A stretch of DNA of 64,000 nucleotides from Symbiodinium natans (GCA_905221605.1 CAJNDS010002424.1:42709-106708); one strand, 5' to 3'; shown: positions 9,160-20,252, counted from the first letter of the stretch. Notes: generated by a model from the letters alone, not told the origin. Program-made: numbers and translations.

Positions 9160-9740
9160 GGGCTTAGGTTTTAGGGTTTAGGGTTCCCTACCCCGAGATC
9201 CTACTTAAAGTCTCAGTTACCCAAAAAATCTCGAAACTTTTGGGGCTGCAGGGTGCTAGCGGACACCCCAAAAGAGGATTAACAAACAAAAAAACACCCA
9301 AACCCCTCAACCCCTAAATCCTACAAACCACTACACCCCTAAACCCGTCACCCCCTCAACACCAAACCCCTCAACCCCTAAATCCTACAAACCACTAAAC
9401 CCCTAAACCCCTCAACCCCCTCAACCCCGAAACCTTGGGGTGCTCCATTTACTAGCACTAGTACCCCCGATTCTAATCCCCATTAAGGACTGCTAGTATA
9501 AGGGCGAACAATCCCAACCTAAACCCCGAAACCCTGAACCCTAAACCCCTAAACCCCTAAACCCCCAAACCCCTAAACCCCTAAACCCCTAAACCCCCAA
9601 ACCCCAAACCCTAAACCCTAAACCCTAAACCCTAAACCAACCCCTAAACCCCTAAACCCCAAACCCCAAACCCCAAACCCCTAAACCCTAAACCCTAAAC
9701 CCTAAACCCTAAACCTCTCCTACCATATAATTATAAACCT
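9160..9740. repeat. Degenerate CCCCTAAA-type tract
   Basis: Mostly AAACCCCTAAACCCC variants. It holds one copy of inverted-repeat element family A at 9437-9514 (ends GGGGTGCTCC and GAACAATCCCA; inner TTAAGGACTGCTAGTAT). Confidence 0.6.
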
Positions 9741-9742
9741 TA

Positions 9743-10130
9743 ATGGTATTCGTGGGCAAGGCCCAAATATTCGTGGGCAAGGCCCAAAGATTCGTGGGCA
9801 AGGCCCAAATATTCGTGGGCAAGGCCCAAAATCCGGATTTTGGGCCTTGCCCACGAATTTTTGGGCCTTGCCCACGAATATTTGGGCCTTGCCCACGAAT
9901 TTCTGGGGTTGCTGGTTCGTGGGCAAGGCCCAAAACTTCGTGGGCAAGGCCCAAAATTTTTGTGGGCAAGGCCCAAATATTCGTGGGCAAGGCCCAAATA
10001 TTCGTGGGCAAGGCCCAAATATTCGTGGGCAAGGCCCAAGTATTCGTGGGCAAGGCCCAAATATTCGTGGGCAAGGCCCAAGTATTCGTGGGCAAGGCCC
10101 AAAAATTCGTGGGCAAGGCCCAAGGCCCAC
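9743..10130. repeat. 21-bp tandem repeat with an inverted block
   Basis: About 17 units of ATTCGTGGGCAAGGCCCAA; three units at about 9838-9905 run in the opposite orientation. Because 21 is a multiple of 3, every frame stays open (repeats such as GKAQIFV), so the six open frames here are artefacts. The same unit recurs at 44200-44325. Confidence 0.93.
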
Positions 10131-10149
10131 AATGCCCTTGAGACCCTAA

Positions 10150-11450
10150 ACCGTTGAGCCCCTAAACCCTTGAGACCCTAAACACTTGAGACCCTAACTA
10201 GGGTTTCAGGGCCTCAAGGCCTGGCGTTTAAGGTTTCAGGGCCTCAAGGGTGGCCCCAAGGCATGGCGTTTAGGGTTTCAAGGCCTCACGGCCTGTGTTT
10301 AGGGTTTCAGGGGCTCAGGGCCTGTGTTTAGGGTTCCAGGGCCCAGCGTTTAGGGTTTCAAGGCTTCAGGGCCTGTGTTTAGGGTTTCAGGGCCTCAGCC
10401 TGTGTTTAGGGTTTCAGGGCCCAGCGTTTAGGGTTTCAAGGCCTCAAAGCCTGTGTTTAGGGTTTCAGGGCCTCAGGGCCTGTGTTTAGGGTTTCAGGGT
10501 CCAGCGTTTAGGGTTTCAGGGCCTCAGGGCCTGTGTTTAGGGTTTCAGGGCCCAGCGTTAGGGTTTCAAGGCCTCAGGGCTGTGTTTAGGGTTTCAGGGC
10601 CTCAGGGCCTGTGTTTAGGGTTTCAGGGCCCAGCGTTTAGGGTTTCAAGGCCCTCAGGGCCTGTGTTTAGGGTTTCAGGGCCTCAGGGCCTGTGTTTAGG
10701 GTTTCAGGGCCCAGCGTTTAGGGTTTCAAGGCCTCAAAGCCTGTGTTTAGGGGTTTCAGGGCCTCAGGGCCTGTGTTTAGGGTTTCAGGGCCCAGCGTTT
10801 AGGGTTTCAAGGCCTCAGGGCCTGTGTTTAGGGTTTCAGGGCCTCAGGGCCTGTGTTTAGGGTTTCAGGGCCCAGCGTTTGAGGGTTTCAAGGCATCAGG
10901 GCCTGTGTTTAGGGTTTCAGGGCCTCAGGGCCTGTGTTTAGGGTTTCAGGGCCCAGCGTTTGGGGTTTCAAGGCTTCAGGGCCTGTGTTTAGGGTTTCAG
11001 GGCCTCAGGGCCTGTGTTTAGGGTTTCAGGGCCCAGCGTTTAGGGTTTCAAGGCTTCAGGGCCTGTGTTTAGGGTTTCAAGGCCTCAGGGCCTGTGTTTA
11101 GGGTTTCAGGGCCTCAGGGCCTGTGTTTAGGGTTCCAGGGCCCAGCGTTTAGGGTTTCAAGGCTTCAGGGCCTGTGTTTAGGGTTTCAGGGCCTCAGGGC
11201 CTGTGTTTGGGTTTCAGGGCCCAGCGTTTAGGGTTTCAAGGCTTCAGGGCCTGTGTTTAGGGTTTCAGGGCCTCAGGGCCTGTGTTTAGGGTTTCAAGGC
11301 CTCAGGGCCTGTGTAGGGTTTCAGGGCCCAGCGTTTAGGGTTTCAAGGCCTCAGACCCTCAGGGCCTCAGGGCCTGTGTTTAGGTTTCAGGGCCCAGCGT
11401 TTAGGGTTTCAAGGCCTCAAGGCCTGTGTTTAGGGTTTCAAGGCCTCAAC
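10150..11450. repeat. Composite telomere-derived satellite, higher-order repeat
   Basis: A 28-29-bp unit (TTTAGGGTTTC plus AGGGCCTCAGGGCCTGTG) alternates with a variant ending CAGGGCCCAGCG, giving a higher-order period of about 80-110 bp over 1.3 kb. Each unit contains one TTTAGGG. Open frames reading FRVSGPQGLCLGF are repeat translations, not a gene. Confidence 0.93.
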
Positions 11451-12265
11451 GCCGTGTTTTTTTCAAGTTTTTCAGGGTTTTTCAAGGTTTTTCAATGTTT
11501 TTTAAGGTTTTTCCATGTTTCTTCGGGTGTTTTCCGGGTTTTTCTGAGGAAGGGCTGCCCCCGCGACCTTTTCACAGCTTAATTTCGGTCAAGGGGGGTC
11601 GTATTTTTGGATTTTAAAGGCAAAATAGTCTTTGGAGACCCTCCTTGCCTCAAACTCCGACCCCCCCTTGAGAGGGAAAGTTTGCCTCAAAAAACACCCC
11701 AAAAGGGACCTCAGGCTTGGCCTAGACCCGCAATGAAAATGCGAATTTTTAGTACTGAAATCGAGGGTTCTGGGTGGCCTCTCGTTTTCTGGGTTTTTGT
11801 GTTTTTCAAGTGTTTCAAGACTTTTCCGCGACCTTTTTCACAATGATTTTGGTCAGGGGGGGGGGGTCATTTTTCGATTTTAAAGGCAAAACAATCTTCG
11901 GAGACCCCCCCTTGCCTCGAACTCCGACCCCCCCATGAGGGAAAATTTGCTTCCAAAAACACCCCAAATGGGGGGGGACCCCAGGCTTTTTTTTCTCTCC
12001 TTCTTTTTTTCAGGGTTTTTTCATTTTTTTAAATTTTTTTCAAGGTTTGAGCCTCAGTTTAGGATTTCAAGACCTCAAAGCCTCGCGTGGTTTAGTATCT
12101 CCACCTCCTCGTTTGTTAAGTGGAAGTCATTCATTTTGTTATTGAACCATCCTAATAAAAAGAAGAAACTTTTATTTCTTAATGTTATGGGAACTTCGGG
12201 TGGGTGGGTATTTTTCGATGTTCTAAACACAGAGCCTAAACGAGAAACTGCTCGACCAGGAGCTC
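11450..12265. repeat. Module M copy 1 (T-rich, GTTTTTCAAG)
   Basis: Segment with TTTTTCAAGGTTTTTC tracts, CGACCTTTTCACAG, TTTTAAAGGCAAAATAGTCTT and a terminal unit ending GCTCGACCAGGAGCTCTTGAA before a long CCCTAAA array. Diverged copy at 14800-15370; near-identical 3' part at 19001-19171. Reading frames of 79-113 codons are not convincing. Confidence 0.8.
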
Positions 12266-12267
12266 TT

Positions 12268-12414
12268 GAACCCTAAACCCTAAACCCTAAACCCTAAACC
12301 CTAAACCCTAAACCCTAAACCCTAAACCCTAAACCCTAAACCCTAAACCCTAAACCCTAAACCCTAAACCCTAAACCCTAAACCCTAAACCCTAAACCCT
12401 AAACCCTAAACCCT
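12268..12414. repeat. (CCCTAAA)n array, about 21 copies
   Basis: Nearly perfect; follows module M copy 1 directly. Confidence 0.96.
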
Positions 12415-12619
12415 CAAGACAAAATAAATAGAAATTGTATGTGGTATCGTTCTGAATTTTCAAGATATTTGTCTAAACAGCTGACATACAGAGTTTAAGT
12501 AAATTAATCCAAAGCGCCTGGGAGACCAAATGCTCAATTTACTTAAACCTCTGGAGCCAACTTAGGCTACACGTCAAGCCCACAAATGAGGCCCGAAACT
12601 CGACCCTCCATCCCAAATT

Positions 12620-13570
12620 AGACCGCTGGGCCCCAAACCCCCCAAAACCCCCCCCAAAACCCCCCCAAACCTCCCCAAACCCCCCCCCCAAACCCCCCCC
12701 AAACCCCCCCCAAAACCCCCCCAAACCACACAAACCCCCCCAAACCCCCCCCGCCCCAACCCCCCCAATACCCCCCCAAAAAAACTCCCCCAACCCCTCC
12801 CAAACCCCCCCCAAACCCCACCCTAAAACCCCAGAAATCTCCAAAACCCCAAAGCGCCTGCCCCCCCCCCCCCCAGCCAGAGCGCCCCCCCAAAACCCCA
12901 TCAAAACCCGCCCAAAACCCCAACCTCCCCAAAACCCACCCCCCAAAACCCCCCAAAACCCAAAACCCCCCTAAACCCCCCCAAACACCCCAAAACCCCC
13001 CCAAAAACCCCCCCCCAAACCCCCCCCAAACCCAAAAACAAGACAAAAAAACCCCAAAAACTCACCCCAAACCCCCCAAAACCCCCCCAAACCCACCCCC
13101 AAAAACCCCCCAAAACCACCCACTTCCCAAACACCCCCAAAACCCACCCAAACCCCCCAACCCCCCAAACCCCCCCCAAACCCCCCCACCCCAAACCCCG
13201 CCCACACCCCCCCCCCAAAAACCCCCCACCAAACCCCCCCCTACAACCCCCCCCCACCAAAACCCCCCAAAACACACCAAAACCCCCCAAAACATTCCCC
13301 CCAAACACCCAGAAACCCCCCCCAAACCCCCCAAACCCCCAAACGCCTCCAAACGCCCCCAAAACCCCCAATACCATAAACCCCCCCCAACCCCCGAAAA
13401 CCCCCCAAAACCCCCCGAAAACCCCCAGGTCCAAGCGCAGCCCCAACCCCCAGCCTCCCAGCCCCCCAGCCCCCCAGCCCCAGCCCCAAGCCGCCCCCCG
13501 CCACCACTCCCAAGCCCCTCAGCCCCCCAGCCCCCCAGCCCCCCAAGCCCCCCAGCCCCCCTCCCCCCTC
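12620..13570. repeat. 950-bp C-rich low-complexity tract
   Basis: Runs of 4-14 C separated by AAA/AAAA. On the minus strand it is G-run DNA with high G-quadruplex potential. The 135- to 225-codon minus frames (Gly/Trp/Phe-rich) are artefacts of GGGGTTTTGG codons. Confidence 0.93.
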
Positions 13571-13594
13571 CCAAAAATGAAAAGCATAGTTCCA

Positions 13595-13720
13595 AAAAAC
13601 AAAACGTTTCGGTCAAAACGTTTCGGTCAAAACTTTCGGTCAAAACGTTTCGGTCAAAACTTTCGGTCAAAACGTTTCGGTCAAAACTTTCGGTCAAAAC
13701 GTTTCGGTCAAAACTTTTTG
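13595..13720. repeat. Tandem repeat CGTTTCGGTCAAAACTTT
   Basis: About 9 units of TTTCGGTCAAAAC with alternating spacing (12/13 bp). Open on both strands (RSKRFGQNF, SFDRNVLTE) only because of the period. Confidence 0.92.
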
Positions 13721-13744
13721 GGACCCAAACCCTATACAATTTCT

Positions 13745-13880
13745 ATAAACCCTAAACCCTAAACCCTAAACCCTAAACCCTAATCCCTAAACCCTAAACC
13801 CTAAACCCTAAACCCTAAACCCTAAACCCTAAACCCTAAACCCTAAACCCTAAACCCTAAACCCTAAACCCTAAACCCTC
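13745..13880. repeat. (CCCTAAA)n array, about 19 copies
   Basis: Clean array with one TAATCCC variant. Confidence 0.95.
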
Positions 13881-13889
13881 TCTTACTAT

Positions 13890-14800
13890 GTATATTTAAA
13901 CCCTAATGACCTTCGTGACCATGTTGTTTTTTTTCTGGGCCCTAAACCCTGACCCCCTTCGTGACCAAATGGTTTTTTTCCTGGGCCGTGCCTCCAAAAA
14001 CACCCCAAATGAGGGGGACCCCAGGATCGGCCCGGGGCCCAGTTCAAAATGCGATTTTTTAGTACTGAAATCGACGCTTCTGGGTGGGCTCTCGTTTTCT
14101 GGATTTTTGATCAAAACCGAGCCTTTGGGCCCTAAACCCTGACCCCCTTCGTGACCAAATGGTTTTTTTTCCACCCGGGGGGGCCCTAAACCCTGACCCC
14201 CTTCGTGACCAAATGGTTTTTTTCCACCCGGAGGGGCCCTAAACCCTGACCCCCTTCGTGACCAAATGGTTTTTTTCCACCCGGGGGGCCCTAAACCCTG
14301 ACCCCCTTCGTGGGCAAATGGTTTTTTTCCACCCGGGGGGGCCCTAAACCCTGACCCCCTTCGTGACCAAATGGTTTTTTTCCACCCGGGGGGGCCCTAA
14401 ACCCTGACCCCCTTCGTGACCAAATGGCGTGACCAAATGGTTTTTTTCCACCCGGGGGGGCCCTAAACCCTGACCCCCTTCGTGACCAAATTGTTTTTTT
14501 CCACCCGGGGGGGCCCTAAACCCTGACCCCCTTCGTGACCAAATTGTTTTTTTCCACCCGGGGGGGCCCTAAACCCTGACCCCGTGACCAAATGGTTTTT
14601 TTCCACCCGGGGGGGCCCTAAACCCTGACCCCCTTCGTGACCAAATGGTTTTTTTCAATTGAGGGGGGGGGCCCTAAACCCTGACCCCCTTCGTGACCAA
14701 ATGGTTTTTTTCCACCCGGGGGGGCCCTAAACCCTGACCCCCTTCCCTGACCCCCTTCGTGGGCAAATGGTTTTTTTCCACCCGGGGGGGCCCTGGATTT
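13890..14800. repeat. About 62-bp satellite, roughly 13 units
   Basis: Unit contains CCCTAAACCCTGACCCCC, CTTCGTGACCAAATGG, a T run and CCACCCGGGGGGG. Each unit carries one CCCTAAACCC. Some units are partly deleted (14420s, 14580s). No gene. Confidence 0.93.
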
Positions 14801-15370
14801 TTGACCAAAACCGAGCTTCACGGCTTCAGGATGTCACTTTCTGTCAAGGTTTTTTCAAAGTTTTTCCGTGTTATTTTAAGTTTTTCCAATGTTTTTCAGG
14901 GTGTTTCAGGGTTTTTAACCCTCAATTCTGATGGCGGGCCACCCCTGCGACCTTTTTCAGCCTAGTTTTGGTCAAGGGTGGTCTTTCAATTTTAAAGGCA
15001 AAATCGTCTTGGAGACCCCCCTTGAGAGGCTTCCAAAAACACCCCAAATGAGAAGGGACCCCAGGATCGGCCCGGGTCCCAATTAAAAATGCGATTTTTT
15101 AGTACTGAAGTCGACGGTTCTGGGTGGCCTCTCGTTTTCTGGATTTTTGACTCAAACCGAGCTTCCTCCAACTCCGACCCCCCTTAAGAGGGAAAGTTTG
15201 CTTCCAAGTGTTAGATTTTAGGTTTTGGGCGGACTTTTGAGCTATAAGCCTACTGAAAATGTATTGAATGATCTTTGTATTTTCTCAATGTTATGGGTTT
15301 CTTGGGTGGGTGGGATTTTTTTCCAATGCTTGACAAGCTGCTCGACTAGTGAATGCTCGGACTTGAGATG
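14800..15370. repeat. Module M copy 2 (diverged)
   Basis: Shares the TTTTTCAAAG tracts, GGATCGGCCCGGG, GCGATTTTTTAGTACTGAA and AATGTTATGGG..GGGTGGGTGGG features with 11450-12265, and is again followed by a long CCCTAAA array. Confidence 0.75.
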
Positions 15371-15626
15371 CTAAACCCTAAACCCTAAACCCTAAACCCT
15401 AAACCCTAAACCCTAAACCCTAAACCCTAAACCCTAAACCCTAAACCCCTAAACCCCTAAACACCTAAACCCTAAACCCTAAACCCTAAACCCTAAACCC
15501 TAAACCCTAAACCCTAAACCCTAAACCCTAAACCCTAAACCCTAAACCCTAAACCCTAAACCCTAAACCCTAAACCCTAAAACCCTAAACCCTAAACCCT
15601 AAAACCTTAAACCCTAAACCCTAAAC
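15371..15626. repeat. (CCCTAAA)n array, about 35 copies with variants
   Basis: Longest array in the window, interrupted by AAACCCC and AAAACC variants near 15440-15465 and 15580-15605. Confidence 0.95.
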
Positions 15627-17670
15627 TAAGTGAGGGGTCGCTTCCGTCGAGCGACAGACCCCGAACGCTCGGCCGAGGGCCTTACAGCCCGAGCGCCCAA
15701 GCGAAAAGAGAAACGGAAAGGTGAGGGTTAAGCCTCACCGTCTGTCCTGGACAGGCCAACGGACATCGGCCTTTTTTACGACAACGTCAGTACTCGGCTA
15801 AGGGATGGCCGGCGTAGCTAAAGTATAACCCCAAATCGTAACCCTTTGCCTCTGGAGGTGGTTCAGGGTTTTGGGTTCAGGGTTTGCCGGGCGCCCCCCG
15901 TTTCCTGGCCCCTGGCAGCTGGATTCCTGGACCAGGAGGCTGGCGAGGGGTCCAGGCAGGCTGGGTGCTCAATTTCGATTTTCCGCCGGGCCCCATCCCC
16001 GACCAAGGGCCCCCCGGGGCCCCGGGCCAAGGGCCCTTGGGGCCAAGGGCCCCACGGGCCAAGGGCCTCCCGGGCCAAGGGCCAAGGGCAAGGGGCCCGG
16101 GTCAAGGCCCCTCCAGCCAAAAGCCCCCCCCGGGCCAAGGGCCCTTCGGGCCAAGGGCCCCCGGGCCAAGGGCCCCGGCCACCCGGGCCAACCGCCACCA
16201 AGCCAAGGGTCCCCCGGGCCAAGGGCCCCCCGGGCCAAGGGCCCCCACCGCCTGGCCAAGGGCTCCCCCAAACCCCGCCAAAAAAGGCTCCCTGTGCCAA
16301 GGGCCCCCCGGGCCATTGGGCCCAGGCCAAGGGCCTCCCAGGCTTTTGGAAGGGACCCCAACAAGGGCCCAAAACTCCCCCCAAACAAAGGCCCCCCCCC
16401 ACGAAAGGCTCTCGGGCCAAGGGCCCCCCACACCAACACCCTTGCAGGGAATCGCACGAGCCCCCAACAAGCGCCAAGAGCCACCAAAAGGCTTCGGGGA
16501 CCCCAGGATGCCCGTACCCGCAATGAAAAATGCGATTTCTTGGTAGTGAAATCGATGCTTAATTGAGGCCCTTAAAGAAGGGGAATCCAAGAGCAGACAC
16601 AGAGGGTTTCCCTGACCTTCAAATAAATAAGGGCCTCTACGGGCCCTGACACGCCGAAGGCCCGAAAAGGGCCGAGGCTACCCCCAACCCCAGCTTAAAC
16701 CCTAACAGCGCAACTTTAAAAACATCAAAGCAAGCATCAGAGCACAAGAAAGTACGGGCCCTAACGTGCCGAAGGCCCGAAAAGGGCCGAGGCTACCCCG
16801 AACCCCAGCTTAAACCCTAACACCGCAAAACCCTGCCAAGGCCTTCAAGCAAATAAGGGCCTCTACGGGCCCTAACTTGCCGAAGGCCCGAAAAGGGCCG
16901 AGGCTACCCCGAGCCCGAGCTTAAACCCTAGCGATTGAAATACTCATTGGCGAAAAACTCATTAATAAGTTCCCTGACCTTTAAATGAATAAAGCCTCTA
17001 CGGCCCCTGACACGCCGAAGGTCCGAACAAGGCCCCGAAAGACCCCAAGAGCCACCAAAATGCTTCAAAAGGCTTCAAAAGGCCCCCTAAAAGAAGGGGG
17101 ACCCCAGGATGCCCGTACCCGCAATGAAAAATGCGATTTCTTGGTAGTGAAATCGATGCTTAATTGAGGCCCTTAAAGAAGGGGAATCCAAGAGCAGACA
17201 CAAAGGGTTTCCCTGACCTTCAAATAAATAAGGGCCTCTACGGGCCCTGACACGCCGAAGGCCCGAAAAGGGCCGAGGCTACCCCCAACCCCAGCTTAAA
17301 CCCTAACAGCGCAACTTTAAAAACATCAAAACAAGCATCAGAGCACAAGAAAGTAAATTCCATAAACCCTAAACCCTCCTTGAGTATAGTTTGGGTGGCC
17401 GGGGTGGGTTGACGGGCAACGCGAGCGCGCGGCCCGGGGTGTTTCACACCCGAGCGCGCGCCCTCCCCTGACACACCCTAAACCCTAAACCCTAAACCCT
17501 AAACCCTAAACCCTAAACCCTAAACCCTAAACCCTAACCATAAACCCTAAACCCTAAACCCTAAACCCTAAACCCTAAACCCTAAACCCTAAACCCTAAA
17601 CCCTAAACCCTAAACCCTAAACCCTAAACCTTAAACCCTAAACCCTAAACCCTAAACCCTAAACCCTAAA
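15625..17670. repeat. Module S copy 1
   Basis: Starts CTAAGTGAGGGGTCGCTTCC, then a hairpin-like CGTCGAGCGACAG, a GGGCCAAGGGCCCC tract (16000-16440), and three copies of GAAGGCCCGAAAAGGGCC with CCTCTACGGGCCCT (near 16640, 16758, 16860) and a fourth near 17240. Ends in a CCCTAAA array at 17475-17670. Frames of 160-230 codons in the GGGCCAAGG tract are open in many frames and are artefacts. Confidence 0.85.
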
Positions 17671-18900
17671 CTAAGTGAGGGGTCGCTTCCGTCGAGCGAC
17701 AGACCCCGAACGCTCGGCCGAGGGCCTTACAGCGCGAGCGCCCAAGCGAAAAGAGAAACGGGGAAAGGTGAGGGTTAAGCCTCACCGTCTGTCGGGCCCC
17801 GGGCCAAGGGCCCCCCGGGCCAAGGGCCCCCAGGGCCAAGGGCCCCCCGGGCCAGGGGCCCCGCCCGGGCCAAGGGCCCCCCCCGCCGAGCCAAGCGACC
17901 AGGGCCCCAGGCGCCAAGGGCCAAGGGCCCCGGCCCCCCGGGCCAAGGGCCCTCCGGGCCAGGCCCCCCGGGCCAAGGGCCTGGGCCAAGGGGGGCCCCC
18001 GGTCCGGGCCAAGGGCCCCCCGGGCCAAGGCCCCCGGGCGGGCCCCCGGGCCAAGCCAAGGGCCCCCGGGCCTCGGGGCTAAGGCCCCCCCAACCAAGCC
18101 GCCAAGGGTGCCCGGCCAAGCGCCTCCTGGGCCAAGGGCTTTGAGGGCCAATAGGTCCCTGCCAGGCAAGGTCCCCCAGGCCAAGGGGCCCTTGCCGGCC
18201 AAGGAAACCCTGACACCGCAAAACCCTACGACGGCCTTCAAGCAAATGAGGGCCTCTGCGGGCCCTAACGTGCCGAAGGCCCGAAAAGGGCCGAGGGTAC
18301 CCCGAACCCCAGCTTAAACCCTAACACCGCAAAACCCTACGAAGGCCTTCAAGCAAATAAGGGCCTCTACGGGCCCTAACTTGCCGAAGGCCCGAAAAGG
18401 GCCGAGGCTACCCCGAACCCGAGCTTAAACCCTAGCGATTGAAAGACTCATTGGCGAAAAATTCATTAATAGGTTCCCTGACCTTTAAATGAATAAAGCC
18501 TCTACGGCCCCTGACACGCCGAAGGTCCGAACAGGCCCCGAGAGACCCCAAGAGCCACCAAAATACTTCAAAAGGCTTCAAAAGGCCCCCCTAAAAGAAG
18601 GGGGACCCCAGGATGCCCGTACCCGCAATGAAAAATGCGATTTTTTGGTAGTGAAATCGATGCTTAATTGAGGCCCTTAAAGAAGGGGAATCCAAAAGCA
18701 GACACAAAGGGTTTCCCTGACCTTCAAATAAAAAATGCCCTCTACGGGCCCTGACACGCCGAAGGCCCGAAAAGGGCCGAGGCTACCCCCAACCCCAGCT
18801 TAAACCCTAACAGCGCAACTTTAAAAACATCAAAGCAAGCGTCAGAGCACAAGAAAGTAAATTCCATAAACCCTAAACCCTAATAGAGTATAGTTTGGGT
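17671..18900. repeat. Module S copy 2, cut by the gap
   Basis: Begins with the same 120 bp as 15625 (offset 2046), followed by a shorter GGGCCAAGGG tract (17795-18210) and three GAAGGCCCGAAAAGGGCC units. Stops at the N run just after ATTCCATAAACCCTAAACCC. Confidence 0.87.
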
Positions 18901-19000
18901 NNNNNNNNNNNNNNNNNNNNNNNNNNNNNNNNNNNNNNNNNNNNNNNNNNNNNNNNNNNNNNNNNNNNNNNNNNNNNNNNNNNNNNNNNNNNNNNNNNNN
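18901..19000. other. Assembly gap, 100 N
   Basis: Exactly 100 N, a conventional placeholder size, so the true length is unknown. The frame that crosses it is meaningless. Confidence 0.98.
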
Positions 19001-19171
19001 CCACCTCCTCGTTTGTTAAGTGGAAGTCATTCATTTTGTTATTGAACCATCCTAATAAAAAGAAGAAACTTTTTATTTCTTAATGTTATGGGAACTTCGG
19101 GTGGGTGGGTATTTTTCGATGTTCTAAACACAGAGCCTAAACGAGAAACTGCTCGACCAGGAGCTCTTGAA
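19001..19171. repeat. Module M, near-identical copy of 12101-12268
   Basis: From CCACCTCCTCGTTTGTTAAG to GCTCGACCAGGAGCTCTTG it matches 12101-12268 with one extra T in a T run. The gap therefore sits next to a recent duplication. Confidence 0.92.
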
Positions 19172-19191
19172 CCCTAAACCCTAAACCCTAA

Positions 19192-19320
19192 ACACCAGGC
19201 CCTGCAGAGCGCCTTTTCGCAACCTCGGGCTTCATGGACATGACGAGGCAGCGCAGGAGATCGCGAGGACGCGCAGGAGTTGTCCCAAAGAAAGGCCCCC
19301 CCAAACCACAAAAAAAAGAA
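19192..19320. other. Exon-sized island, strand unresolved
   Basis: Plus: acceptor CCTGCAG^A and APFRNLGLHGHDEAAQEIAR. Minus: open frame NSCASSRSPALPRHVHEARG. No decisive splice sites. Confidence 0.25.
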
Positions 19321-19637
19321 GAAAGAAACTGAGCCCTAAACCCTAAACCCTAAACCCTAGCCCTAAACCCTAAACCCCAAACCCTGGGAATCTGAACCTG
19401 CAACACGCCCTGCCGTAGACCTGTGCCCGGATCAGGCCCCAAGAACCCGGCCCCAACCAATCTGTGGACACATTTTTCTAAGAGGCATACCGACCACGTG
19501 CAACCACCTTCATGATCCTTTCAGCTATAAGTAGCTGGAGCCGCAGTGGTGGCGTAGTTGAAACGAATTTCGAGTTAGGGGGTTTAGGGGGTTTAGGGTT
19601 TCGGGTTTGGGGTTTAGGGTTTAGGGTTTAGGGATAC

Positions 19638-19715
19638 CCCATGAACAAACTCTGAAGAAGTCACAAGTCGCGGAGAGCGGCTTGCAAGACGATGTGCAGA
19701 GGGCACTCAGAGTAC
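19638..19715 (-). CDS. Candidate WD40-type exon
   Basis: Acceptor GAGAG^GT, then 25 codons with LSALCTSSCKPLSATCDFF followed by RVCSW, donor TGGG^GTATCC. The spacing (hydrophobic-x-SS...L.AT.D.F.RV..W) matches one WD40 blade. 2 nt + 25 codons + 1 nt. The plus strand is also open (KKSQVAESGLQDDVQRAL), so strand rests on the WD40 fit. Confidence 0.48.
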
Positions 19716-19870
19716 CTCTCACGCTTGAGGAAAGAAGGACAGGAACAAGAAGGGTTTAGGGTTTAGGGTCTAGGGTTGAGGATTTAGGGTTTCAAAGGGC
19801 TTAGGAAAGGAAAACTAAACCCAAAAAGGGGGCATGAAGGCCTATGCTATGTGCTAGAAAAAGGCCACCG

Positions 19871-19956
19871 GGGGTAAGGATCCCCCTTGGGAGTGGCGCT
19901 CGCAGAGCTCGCAGACTTTGTGGTCCCGCTTGGCAGTCACGCGGGCGGCGACGGTC
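19871..19956 (-). CDS. Candidate exon with C-x2-C motif
   Basis: After TGAAG^ the frame reads MTVAARVTAKRDHKVCELCE and continues RHSQGG. GC3 is very high on this strand. A CELCERH motif could bind zinc; function unknown. Confidence 0.42.
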
Positions 19957-20252
19957 ATCTTCAGAGGACGGCTTGGCTTGAAAACAATGACCCCTGACAC
20001 TTAAACCCTTAGAAACCCCAACCCTGAACCCTGAACCCTCAACCCTGAACCCTGAACCCTGAACCCTAAACCCTAAACCCTAAACCCTAAACCCTAAACC
20101 CTAAACCCTAAACCCTAAACCCTAAACCCTAAACCCTAAACCCTGCTCAAAAATGATGTCTAGGGAGCGTCCATATGGACTCCGCTGGCCTCTTTGTGCC
20201 ACGGTGGCTGGGGCCCCTCTGGCACAAGGACTCCCTTTTCTATCCCTTTTCT

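Noticed and set aside
9709-10157. Six overlapping frames of 100-136 codons on both strands
   Set aside because: Pure consequence of a 21-bp repeat lacking stops in any frame.
10295-11617. Plus-strand FRVSGPQGLCLGF repeat proteins
   Set aside because: Period-driven translation of the composite satellite; no unique sequence, no start context.
12539-13739. Minus-strand open frames of up to 225 codons rich in Gly, Trp, Phe and Val
   Set aside because: They translate the C-run tract and the TTTCGGTCAAAAC tandem repeat; all frames are open and no motif is present.
15846-18317. Pro/Gly/Ala-rich frames of up to 231 codons
   Set aside because: GGGCCAAGGGCCCC low-complexity DNA, open in up to five frames at once.
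18895-19083. Frame crossing the gap
   Set aside because: Consists mainly of unknown residues from N bases.
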